From Siphonodentalium dalli (Eukaryota; Mollusca; Scaphopoda; Gadilida; Siphonodentaliidae): 64,000 nucleotides of DNA. Below, in pieces: positions 34,991 through 44,239 of the stretch. Every line of letters starts with the position of its first letter. Position 1 is the stretch's first letter. The notes beneath the pieces were generated by a model. The model ran no database searches. It worked only from the letters and a program-made list of their open reading frames with translations, and was not told where the DNA came from. The DNA is taken from positions 157,164,875 to 157,228,874 of the forward strand of contig CP136062.1 in NCBI GenBank assembly GCA_032622095.1, in the 5' to 3' direction. A program made the translations under genes and the position numbers.

Positions 34991-35777
34991 GACTAATGTG
35001 TAGGTTTTATACACAAAATGTGTAGTCCTGCTACACAATCATTATTCAATTTTGATCTTAAACATATTTGTGTAGTATATGTGTAGTTTCATATTCGTAC
35101 ACAAATTGTGTAACAATTTTTACACATAAATGGGTAATTTTTTACACATTTATACACAACTGTGTGTATAAAATCAACACATATCCCTTACACATTTTGT
35201 GTAGGTTCTTACACACACAGTTCGTAGACAAGAAATGCAAGTTCAGTAGTCCGACCTGTGGGTATAGTATTAAAGATATATGCAGATTTATATGTTAAAA
35301 CTTTCATGGCGCATAGTGGTATGTAGTATTTTGTTCTGTACTGTGAGTTTTTGCTTTGAATGAACAAACCAGGGTCGAGGCGTGATTGCATAATATTAGT
35401 ATTATTACAACAATCATAACAAGAGTCTAAGGGCAGTAATCACGATGAAAGTTTTAACAAATAAATCCTCATATACTATTAATACTAAACCCACAAATTG
35501 GAATTCTGAACTTACATCCTTGTCTACGATCGCTGTAGATTGTATTCCAAAAATATACTCAAACAATATGGCCGTCACGTAGCAGACTATGAAACTGAAG
35601 GCACCTCAGTGCGCATGCTCTACGTTCTTACACAATTGTGTGTAACAAAATATACACATTATGTGTAGAACGGCACTTGGTCAATGTATTTGTATGTAAA
35701 AATACACATTGCTATGTGTATTAACCGGGTTTACACATTTGATGTGTAATCGTTTCTACACATTAGTTATAAGAGTG
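34982..35777. mobile_element. TA-flanked MITE rich in TACACA/TGTGTA motifs (796 bp)
   Basis: The left end CACTCTTATGACTAATGTG and right end CACATTAGTTATAAGAGTG are inverted repeats, each followed outward by TA. The first about 240 bp and the last about 150 bp hold many TACACA/TGTGTA half-sites, often as palindromes (TACACAAAATGTGTA, TACACAATTGTGTGTA). The middle (35220-35600) lacks them. It has no transposase; the subterminal half-sites are probably transposase-binding repeats. Confidence 0.75.
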
Positions 35778-36018
35778 TATTTATTGTGTGCCTCCTATGT
35801 GGAGAAGAATATATATAAAGGTTACAATATGGTATATACATGTACATGGTTATCACAACGTCGTTAAAAACACACCAACACAGAGATGTGGTATATTATT
35901 TTAACGTAGCCATATGTGTGTGAGTTGAGAGTGTATGTTTATACAGTATTAGTTATAACATGGTATATGCGAGCGATGATCGATACCATGGCGTGTATCA
36001 ATGACAACAATATACTGG
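35778..36018. other. Short spacer, nothing recognised
   Basis: AT-rich sequence between the MITE and the LINE fragment. Confidence 0.3.
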
Positions 36019-36735
36019 CTACTCTAATATCAATTTGAGTTCCCGCGAATAAAGCGACACATGGTGAGCAAGTAAGTTGATAATAATAAGCTCCATTTGA
36101 TGCAACACTTCGTCGGGAATGGTAACGACCTCTGTTCCAAGAAGAAAAGCACATAGTGTAGGGTCACTGATTGTGTCCAGATATAGGTATGGTTCTATCC
36201 CATAGTGGTTGAGTATATGGTCGTAATAACCATTCATCATGCAGGTGATGTGATCGGAAGTACAGTAGCGCAACGCGTGAAGAAGTGCATTATCATAGCA
36301 CATACGACAAGCGTCACACACAAGGTTATTTTTGTATGTCGTTTTGTTCAAAAGCAATCCGAGATTTTTCAACTTTTCGCCATAATGAGGGTATTTCCTA
36401 AGTAATACCCATGTACTCCAGTTTGCTGATGGATTTGAGTCCGTTGTCTGGAATGTTTTAAGACTTGTGTCTCCGGAAACAGAAGCTAGCCATTCTCTCT
36501 CATAACATTCCCAAACTGATTGCTGAATCAGACGTTTCCACGAACACTTAGATGGGAAGTTACCAGTTTCCACGAAAGAGTTCAGATGAGTTCGTAGATC
36601 ATACAGCTGTAGAAGTTCAATTATTTCTGGAACAAATCCTGTAGTCAGGCGAGCAAAAAGAGTGAATTTGAAGAACTTCTGAAGAATTATTCTGAGGGGA
36701 ACCTGGCGATCTAAAATTTCCCCACCAGTGTACAC
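36019..36735 (-). pseudogene. LINE ORF2 C-terminal fragment
   Basis: The minus-strand frame reads LRTHLNSFVETGNFPSKCSW, with a C-terminal zinc-like block CDACRMCYDNALLHALRYC (CX2C...H...C). The same layout occurs in the longer frame at 56251-57342 (ITDTLHRF...FTETGIFPTQSTWKR; CSRCNQTYSNLLFHRYSEC). It is the tail of a CR1/jockey-like non-LTR reverse transcriptase, with no RT core left. It sits in sequence specific to the left duplication copy. Confidence 0.6.
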
Positions 36736-37091
36736 CCGATGGGGGTGAATAAATACAACCCGACTTTAAAGCCAGGTAAACGCACGCATGATTTACAATC
36801 AAATTGCCAGTCTGTATCGTTACTGCGAAACCATAAATATGTATTCTCGTCTCAGGTTCAAGTCTCGGGTTATACAAAAAAATGTCAGACCGGGGGGGGG
36901 GGCACTAGGTCTCAGTTGTAGACTACCTATGACACAAAACATATCGATTATATTAAAGTGTGTCCTGTCATCTACACGGCATAGTAAGTAAAGATTATCA
37001 TATGTTTCTGTTACCAGAACTTGTACGTTACCACATGATTCGAATTATGAACAGAACCGACACAGGTTTGAATGACAATAAGAAGGCAAAC

Positions 37092-37111
37092 CTTGGTTTA
37101 CGTAAACCAAG
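37092..37111. other. Perfect 20-bp palindrome
   Basis: CTTGGTTTACGTAAACCAAG is self-complementary with no loop. It could be a dimeric factor site or a cruciform seed; no context decides. Confidence 0.6.
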
Positions 37112-37265
37112 TGTCAAAAAGACGAGAATACGGACCAGTGCGGACAAATAATCCCGGCTTACTCTCTCGAAGCTAGGTACCACATCGCGACCACCGTGGT
37201 TTGGGCCTGGTCTATACCATAGTTTACGCGAAACCTGATCCAGACCAGAGGCCAGAATTCGGCCT

Positions 37266-38221
37266 CAGGGGTTCAAAAAGACACATCGAGGTATATAATA
37301 TTCCATGTGGTATTATGTTTATTACCTGTGAATTATATATGTCGCAATACTTACGTGTTGGATTAATATCCTGGTGCACAGTCATATTCGACAAAAATAC
37401 TATTCCGATTTCTGTAACTGTGACGCACACTGATAAACCAAACAGTTTGCGCCATGAAAACTCAACGCTCCAGTTTGATATTTTCATAATGATATTTTCA
37501 CGATGTCATCAGCGAATACAGAACAGGTTCACGGCAGAATTCTTAAATTATCCTCATCATCAGCATTGTCATCTGTATTGTCTAACATATGTTGAAGACA
37601 TTCTGGTCAACTATCAATATATACAGTCAAGTGTAGTTACAGACTGCACATGGGTTCATTGAATTTGATCGAAACTCCCAGTCGGTGAAGGTCGATTGCA
37701 TGCACTAATTATACCGGACAATTTAATTGCTACCGTGCTGGAAGGCATTCACCCCGAGTACACACTGTGATAAGTTCACGCTTAGTTGGCACACCTCTGT
37801 TTGTATAGCATATACGGTTTGACATAATTGAACTATGTGGTCATCAAAATATATAATTAGCATAGCGGAGATTCACACAGTATATTCCTTTATCGGTAAC
37901 TTTTGACCTGATCGATCATAGCTACTCATATGTTATCTAATAATGCAACAAATCCTCGCGCAAATACGCACGTAATCGATTTATTTTGCCAAATAGGTAA
38001 CATAATATGATTATTTAATTCTGAAATACGCAGATCATTGAGTCATATACGTAATTTCGTTTTATGGCGCGGGCCACACTCAAAACACATGTTAAAGAGC
38101 CTACACCTGAAAAGTGGTGAGTTGGCTCACTTGTGTCATTGTCCGCACTTAAAACCCAGCGGCGTGTTATCCCTTTGTCCGGACACGGCTCTTATCTGGC
38201 AGAACTCTCAAGCGTTTTGAT
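37266..38221. other. Flank of the giant element, no gene
   Basis: Unique-looking sequence between the left duplication copy and the giant element's target duplication. Short frames are unrecognised. Confidence 0.35.
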
Positions 38222-38227
38222 CGCATG
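38222..38227. other. Target site duplication, left (CGCATG)
   Basis: CGCATG directly precedes AGCAGCATG of the left arm and directly follows GCTGCT at the right (51776-51781). The duplication can be read as 9 bp (CGCATGAGC) if one AGC of the left end is counted as target. Confidence 0.75.
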
Positions 38228-38360
38228 AGCAGCATGTTTGTGACTGCAGCGTCATTTTCATGTGGGACCCCTTTCCTATAGATCTATGGCTCCATAGTAT
38301 GTCAACGCCCCCTTTCCTATGCTTTGTATATATGGCCCCATGGTATGGCAACGCCCCCCT

Positions 38361-38600
38361 TTAATTATTATATATCGCTCCTCCTTCCCACGTAATTTCT
38401 GGAACATTTTTATTGTTCTGGAAAATTCTGGAACATTTTTTTTGTTCTGGAACATTTTTATTGTTCTGGAACAATCTGGAACATTTTTTTTCTAGTAAAA
38501 TCCATAATGTATTCGTGTAATAAAATTCATATTTGTCTACGGCCTCTTTAAAATTATATAACTGTAAAGTCCCGATGTTAATTTCACACGGTACACACAT
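38361..38600 (-). other. Short ORF through the TTCTGGAA minisatellite
   Basis: A 79-codon frame, present in both arms (51403-51642 on the other strand), translates the minisatellite as NNKNVPEQKKCSR-type repeats. It is probably non-coding: its composition follows the repeat and it has no family resemblance. Confidence 0.25.
38416..38433. promoter_or_regulatory. Perfect four-unit heat-shock element, left arm
   Basis: TTCTGGAAAATTCTGGAA is TTCnnGAAnnTTCnnGAA, the four-pentamer binding site of heat-shock factor. It lies in a minisatellite of about 20 bp (TGTTCTGGAACATTTTTAT) from 38399 to 38489. A second near-perfect array at 38464-38481 has one mismatch. It also matches a simple palindrome TGTTCTGGAACA, so a different dimeric factor is possible. 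Confidence 0.55.
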
Positions 38601-39050
38601 TGGCTATCATAGCATCTATTTATTTACCACGCATAGAATATAGGCATTTAAAATTATTTATCAAATCTCCTTAAAACACTTCGGCCTCTTTAACTTTTTT
38701 TACCTTTAATAAAAACATTATTGATCTCACAGATTTATTAACTGTTATGTACCTGGTAGAAAACACATTCCACGAGGCACGCTTTCTAACAATAACAGAG
38801 CATCATGGAATATATTCTATAATGGTTTAAACGATTCCACATGTGCACTAAGAACGCGATACACTAAGTGTGTTTTCACCATGAATTTATCTGGTAATTT
38901 AAGCGTTCAAACACATTCGGGGTAACCGTAGATAATAGCCGATCTAATGTGTAATTCATTCAAACATGGGCCACATATCATTTGCACATATTGGGTAAGA
39001 AATTGTCTTTCTAAAAGGTTATGAAAAAGCCGACAAATTAAAACAATCTA

Positions 39051-39185
39051 GAATGTTCGAGAAAAAAAATGTTCCACATTGTTCCAGAACAATAAAAATG
39101 TTCCAGAATAACATCAAATTAGTGTGGCTGCAGGGCACAGAGCTCTCAAGCTAATAACACAACATATAACCATTCTGGAACATTC
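39051..39185. promoter_or_regulatory. Two perfect three-unit heat-shock elements, left arm
   Basis: GAATGTTCGAGAA at 39051-39063 and TTCTGGAACATTC at 39173-39185 are exact three-pentamer sites. Between them, two TTCCAGAA dyads occur (39080-39115). Their sequence context is not the 38.4-kb minisatellite, so the sites have arisen more than once. Confidence 0.5.
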
Positions 39186-40269
39186 TCCATACCGACGGGG
39201 ATAAAGCGGTGAAACAGATTAATGAGATTATGCATACCACTAGGTGATAAAACATTTAAGCCTGCACTAATTTGAATAAAAAACATTCAGGGGCCGGTAT
39301 CATTTGCACATATTGGTTAGGAAAAATAAAATGCCTTTCTAGCTGCCTCTGAAACAATTAATAAAAATTAAAATAATCTACAAAGTTCTCAGCACGTGGG
39401 AGACCATCTAGGTATTAAATACACATCTAACTCCAAGCAGCCAACATATGCTTACAGAGCATAACCCATGCAATTTAACTCTCACAAAAGTTATACCACG
39501 AGCGGCATGAACCCTGAATACATACTGACTCCCCATTATGTATCCCTCCTAATGGTCAACTGTTATGGTACAATTGATTAAATCATCACTAACATTAGTT
39601 AAGCTTTTTCTCTAAATACCCCTTTAATATCTGTAATCGAACTATTAGCAACCAATCAACGCCTTGCCAATAGATATTTGAACATTTCCAATAAAGTAAA
39701 TCCTACACACAATTTCTCGAAGCTTCGTAATTAAACACATGTTTAAGTCATTTAATGCCACGATAGGTCTGTCATTCAAATGCATGCTCCTAATGGCTTC
39801 TGCATCTGTGGAGACTGAGAGATAAACAAAATTAATGTTTCTGTAGAAATTAAGGTTTTCTAGTGTGTCACTACTTCAGATATGGTTCAAATAGCATACA
39901 AATCACCGCGTTTTGGTCACATACCTTAAAGGTACACGTCATTTATGCATTTAAACCTAATTCCGCGTATACATCAATCATCTCTTTATTTTCCAAATAG
40001 TTTGAATGTACCTAGTTTTAACAGAGATTTATGCAATCTACATGCTTTCATTCATATAAAATTTACCAAATGTATGTTAAACGACAACAACATTGTAACA
40101 GACTGGCCACTTACCTTCAATTTATAGGTCATATTAGCCTGTACATTTATGGGAGACAGACATACATAATATAATGCATTGGCACAGTGTTAGTGATAAT
40201 AATAAGGTGTCATTACTTCAGAAATGGTTCCAATAGCATACTATTGTACCCGTGGTCACATACCTTAAA

Positions 40270-40530
40270 GGAACACGTCACTTAAGCATTTAAACATAAC
40301 TCAGTGAATCTATCAATAAAACGCTCTTTATTTTCAAAATTTGTCTTAATTGTACTACATTTATATTTAAAATTAAGCATTTAAACCTAATTCCGTCTAT
40401 CCGTAAATAAAACACGCTCTTTATTTTCAAAATTTGTCTTAATGTCCATCGTATACTAAATTTATATTTAAAATTAAGCATTTAAACATAATTCATCGTA
40501 TCCATAAATAAAAAACGCTCTTTATTTTCA
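40270..40530 (+). repeat. Tandem repeat of about 90 bp containing ACGCTCTTTATT
   Basis: AAGCATTTAAACATAATTC, AACGCTCTTTATTTTCAAAA and TTGTCTTAATTGTAC/GTCC blocks repeat three times. A partial relative lies at 39945-40010. The same array is inverted at 49475-49725. Confidence 0.75.
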
Positions 40531-40764
40531 AAAACGTCCATAGTTTTAACAAAGAGTTTTGCAATCTACATGCTTTCATTCATATAAAATTACCCCGTGT
40601 GTGTTAGACAACAACATTATAACATATTGGCTTTCAAGTTACATATGCATGTACATTCGATGCACGAGGCAACATTGTAGGAAATGAAGGTATTGATGTG
40701 TCATTACTTCAGAAATTGTTCATACAATTGACCGTATTTTGATCACATACCTTAAAGGTACACG

Positions 40765-41031
40765 TTACTTTTGTCTATAATCACACAAAACATTACACGT
40801 AGGGTTCAACATGTCCACCGTAGTAAGCTTATTTACTTCAGAAATTGGTTCCAATAACAGCGTCTGAGAACGCCACACATGGTTGTACCGGGTGCCAATG
40901 ATGTACCCACGCATCTCAAACAATGGGATGCCTATTAATTTATTCTGACCACACGTGTCTGGACAGCGTTCCAATGAAGGAATTCTGAAAAAGCTATTGT
41001 TAGAGAAAGAAATGACGCTGTGCCAACTCAT
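40765..41031 (-). CDS. Unknown 88-residue protein, left arm copy
   Basis: An intact frame begins MSWHSVISFSNNSFF and includes ERCPDTCGQNKLIGIPLFEM and LLLEPISEVNKL. The right-arm copy is also intact and differs at two residues (S/C and H/Q). It is divergent from the PC4-like gene, 144 bp away, sharing an intergenic region with a CCAAT-type box and a dyad. It contains four cysteines. I do not recognise the family; it could be a small element-encoded protein or a partial exon. Confidence 0.4.
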   Translation of the reverse strand: MSWHSVISFSNNSFFRIPSLERCPDTCGQNKLIGIPLFEMRGYIIGTRYNHVWRSQTLLLEPISEVNKLTTVDMLNPTCNVLCDYRQK

Positions 41032-41059
41032 ACATATTGATTATATATTTCTAGTGATT

Positions 41060-41106
41060 CTGATTGGCTAATAATATATGGAGCAGCATAGCGTTCACAA
41101 CGCTAT
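41060..41106. promoter_or_regulatory. Divergent promoter region with dyad, left arm
   Basis: Between the two divergent genes are CTGATTGGCTAAT (inverted CCAAT box, about 41059-41071) and a perfect dyad ATAGCGTTCACAACGCTAT (41088-41106). The dyad has 8-bp half-sites and a 3-bp centre. It is a plausible binding site for a dimeric regulator of both genes. The same bases occur in the right arm at about 48898-48916. Confidence 0.4.
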
Positions 41107-41175
41107 CTGGTTTTCCTATGAATAATGTGATCATGTCATTTTGAGGCACTTTCTGAAACTACCTGCTACATAAAC

Positions 41176-41742
41176 ATGGACACTAAAATTTTCGCAAAAC
41201 ACTTGGGTCGTAACAGATATCTCACAATCAGTGAGTTTTTGGGTACAAAGTATGTAGATCTGAGAATTTGGGATGAAGGAAGGATTCCAACTAAACAAGG
41301 AGTTAGTCTGATAATTCAACGCTGGCTTTGTCTAACACAAAACCTTGAATTAGTGGGACAGCATATAAATTCCAAGGAGCCAATGGACCGGATTCATTTG
41401 GGGCATAATGTTTTCATGACCCTGGATCATGAACATGCAGTGGTGCACATCAAACAGTACTTTTATCCAGAAAATTGTGATGTAGCAACACCAACCAGGA
41501 AAGGTGTTACTTTAAATGGAGCAGAGCTGAAAACAATTACAGATAATGTGGAAAATGTCAATGGGCTCATTCCTGAAACAGTAAACTTCATACCCTGTTA
41601 CAACGAACACTTGAACCAGGAAGCAGCCTTAAGATGTTCTGAATGTGAACCCGGTGGATACCATAATTATACACAGGACAAGACTGATGTAATACCAGGA
41701 CATTTCTATGGAAACTCTCAAGACTTGACACAACAATACTAA
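41176..41742 (+). CDS. Double PC4/Sub1-like protein, left arm copy
   Basis: An intact single-exon frame of 188 residues. Residues 14-53 (RYLTISEFLGTKYVDLRIW, then PTKQGVSLIIQRW) match the PC4 fold: a curved beta-sheet followed by P-x-K-x-G-[IV]-S-L and a helix. Residues 73-129 repeat the pattern (IHLGHNVFMTLDHEHAVVHI, then PTRKGVTLNGAEL). The C-terminal part has Cys 141, 154 and 157, and ends LTQQY. PC4/Sub1 proteins bind single-stranded or melted DNA and act as transcription coactivators; a role as the element's ssDNA-binding protein is my inference. The gene points toward the spacer. The right copy differs by one residue, so selection or gene conversion keeps both intact. AATAAA follows 107 bases after the stop. 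Confidence 0.75.
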   Translation: MDTKIFAKHLGRNRYLTISEFLGTKYVDLRIWDEGRIPTKQGVSLIIQRWLCLTQNLELVGQHINSKEPMDRIHLGHNVFMTLDHEHAVVHIKQYFYPENCDVATPTRKGVTLNGAELKTITDNVENVNGLIPETVNFIPCYNEHLNQEAALRCSECEPGGYHNYTQDKTDVIPGHFYGNSQDLTQQY

Positions 41743-41848
41743 TATAGTGAGACTGACTTCAATGTAACCATTTTTCCTGGACATTTTTAATTCAATGTTG
41801 TGTGTGTGTGTGTGTTTAAGTATATTTCATAACAAGATAGTATATAGC

Positions 41849-41854
41849 AATAAA
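41849..41854 (+). terminator. Poly(A) signal AATAAA after the PC4-like gene
   Basis: AATAAA lies 107 bases after the stop codon, in the normal range for a 3' UTR. The right arm carries the complement at 48150-48155. Confidence 0.45.
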
Positions 41855-41871
41855 TAGCACCAGTTAAATGT

Positions 41872-42003
41872 ATCCAATGTATTGTTGTCTATCATATAAC
41901 CCATCAATTGGCACAATAGACATGATATACTTACTAATATAGATATATATATATACAAACTGTTCATACATTAGATATGAACTTCTTGAAATTGAAAATT
42001 GCA
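41872..42003. other. Left-arm-specific patch
   Basis: This segment lies between GTTAAATGTATCCAATG and GCACATCACCATCTGG and has no match in the right arm, where 47849-48128 replaces it. It contains an AT dinucleotide run at about 41938-41955. Confidence 0.7.
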
Positions 42004-42911
42004 CATCACCATCTGGAAACTAATATATGTGTATATGTAGAAGATGAGGCTATGCAGAATGAGATCCCCAGAAGATGAATTTATTGATGCTAGCCCGCTG
42101 TGATTTTTGGTTTGTGACAAGCTATGTCAATAACCAATAAAAGAAATTTAAAAGATAATTTGTAAGTCTTATATTTCAACTTTTATAGATATTTTTCGTT
42201 CTGCAGCCCACTGATAGTTGTGATCGGAGACGACCGAGTCCGCCTGAAATTGAAAAAAAAATCCATATCAGGAAGGATTTTTCAATAAGTCCTTTGATAA
42301 TCTAACTATAAGCAACTGATTTCGAGCCATGTATTGCACCCAGAATTGTTGGCGATTTCGAAAGATTATGTTTAAAAGAAACCGCAGTGAAATCACACCG
42401 AAATTGACGAAGATACGGGACATTTGTTGTTTTCAACTATTTATAGATATCACGTGACTAATATCGAAAATCCAATTTTGGCAGATCGTAGAAGAGCTAG
42501 AATAATGAGGATTACACCATCGGGCCCAGTTTCACACAGTGCGTTACCTCCATCGAAAAAGAACGTGTATACATGCATATTAAAAAATATTATATTTTCA
42601 ACCTCGGTGTGACAAACTTTTGAATAGAGAGAATGCTATTATCGATCGCCTAATTCTACACGCAGTCAAATTTCAATGAATGTGGAAAGCTGTTGTCATT
42701 GTGATGTTTATAGTATTCCGTAGTAAATGCTGGATTTAAATTGTATAGTAAATAACGATCAATAGCGGAAATGGTGAATTCTTATGCGGTGCGTGTGAAC
42801 TTGTATTTAAAAGGGCAAAGACTGTTTGTTAGTTGAATACATACATATTACGGCTCTCATTTTGAACTTGCCTAATGTCTATTAACTCACCGATTAAGGG
42901 CCAGAAAGGTT

Positions 42912-43277
42912 CTATATATGTCTTAGGTTACCTGGTATTACAATGAAATGTGTTAGAAAATATATTGCATTAAAATGTGCATTATTAGTGAACCCTTTTC
43001 GCAGAACTGCCTTTTTCACCATTGGATGAATCACGTATGAGTCATGTCTATACATCGTACTTAGCCATTCAAATCCCTTTATTCGTTGTTCGGTAAATTT
43101 ATGAGTTAAAAGTACAGGACGGCAAAACGCCGCAAAACGCCGCCCCGCCGCAAAACGCCGCCCCGCCGCAAAACGCCGCAAAACGCCGCCCCGCCGCAAA
43201 ACGCCGGAAAACGCCGCAAACGCAATGACGTCACTACCAATGGCGAGAGAGTCTCTACTTTTTTGGTTTTGGAGCAA
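42912..43277 (-). other. Uncertain 121-codon ORF across the GCC minisatellite
   Basis: The minus-strand frame starts MLQNQKSRDSLAIGSD, crosses the GC-rich repeat as RRGGVLRRFAAGRRFAAG, and ends in KAVLRKGFTNNAHFNAIYFL. In the right arm it is 115 codons because one repeat unit is missing, yet the frame is kept. No family was recognised. Preservation may simply reflect young arms. Confidence 0.3.
43118..43229. repeat. GC-rich minisatellite (AAAACGCCGCCCCGCCGC), left arm
   Basis: Units of AAAACGCCGC and CCCGCCGC alternate about ten times. It is the only strongly GC-rich, CpG-dense patch of the arm; the right arm copy (about 46645-46735) is 18 bp shorter. Confidence 0.85.
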
Positions 43278-44239
43278 AATAACATGACATGTGGTACATA
43301 CTAATTTTTTTTATTATATTATCTATTCACTGTCACTTTCATCCGCTTTGTCATCACTGTCACTGAATTTTCCATACCTAGTGTCTACAATATGTTTATA
43401 TATTGTGACTCATTACTACGATTGCAGTATGTCCACGTATGTCAGATATAACATAACCTTGATAACTTTGTTTAGAAATACCTGGTATATGAGATCATAT
43501 TGTAGCTGACAGAGACTGGAATGCGACTTGCATCTACCATCACGTGCGTTCGAATGAAGTTACATGTACGATATGAGCCATTATATGTGTCGATGAGGTG
43601 TTATATCAGTATATTCATGCAATATTCGTAAATGACAGCAACATATCTTTTCCCTACCATTATCAAGCGAGATTTTGTGGTTAGCTGACAAACATGGCAT
43701 TTCGAATATATATAGCCTATTGGACACTTACTTCAAATGCTAAAATTGCCTCTTCAAAATAGTTAAAAGCACACATTTTTATTTCGAATTTCATTGTTTA
43801 CGGTTTTTATTTCCTGTTATGAAATTGGTCCTTTTATAAACGCGTAATACGCAGTTACAAAAAGCCCTAATTGACAAACATTTTAAGCGCTATTATGACT
43901 ATATTCGACGAATAAAAAAAACGCCATTTGACATAGTACAACAACGCGAAATGACTACTTTTTTAAACGCGAATTTGAAACAAAACTAATATACAAAAGA
44001 ATTTTAAACTAAAATAATAAGTTTGGTTGATGTATAGTTTGGTTGACAGCATTTTCACACACAGAAGCGTTATGATACAGATTCACCACTCACACAGAAG
44101 CGATCTTATACGGTGTAGCGGTATGTTACAGAGTTATCGTTCTTTTCGAGGCTAAAAAAAGCGCAGGCCGGTCCCCTCCCTCTCCCCCGTTTTAAAAGGG
44201 GCGGGGTTAAGGGGGAGCGATCGAGCGTCACGAAAAAAT

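Larger units (their letters stand above)
30370..37265 (+). repeat. Large direct duplication, left copy (interrupted)
   Basis: Collinear blocks match the right copy. 30370-31500 matches 55188-55820 (AAGTCAGGACTTGGTCTCGC in both). 31540-31815 matches 57580-57870 (GTCCATGTCTTATATTTAAA). 32615-32670 matches 57900-57940. 33780-34030 matches 57955-58050 plus 62622-62750. 36760-37000 matches 62870-63095, and about 37000-37265 matches 63640-63890. Between blocks lie copy-specific insertions. The large inverted-repeat element sits between the two copies. Confidence 0.75.
38228..44239 (+). repeat. Left arm of the giant inverted repeat
   Basis: 6012 bp. It is identical to the right arm over long stretches; the first 150 bases differ at two positions. 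Differences include one additional GCC-repeat unit (18 bp), and a 131-bp segment (41872-42003) replaced by unrelated sequence in the right arm. Subterminally, 38269-38309 and 38311-38357 form a degenerate tandem pair (CCCTTTCCTAT...GTATGnCAACGCCCC). Confidence 0.9.

Noticed and set aside
36855-36864. GGTTCAAGTC resembling a Pol III B box (possible tRNA-derived SINE), also at about 62957
   Set aside because: No A box at the right distance and no tRNA-like fold; it lies in both duplication copies simply because the locus was duplicated.
38416-38489. TGTTCTGGAACA repeats as glucocorticoid-type receptor sites
   Set aside because: The half-sites are not arranged with the 3-bp spacing of AGAACAnnnTGTTCT, whereas the TTCnnGAA spacing of heat-shock elements is exact.
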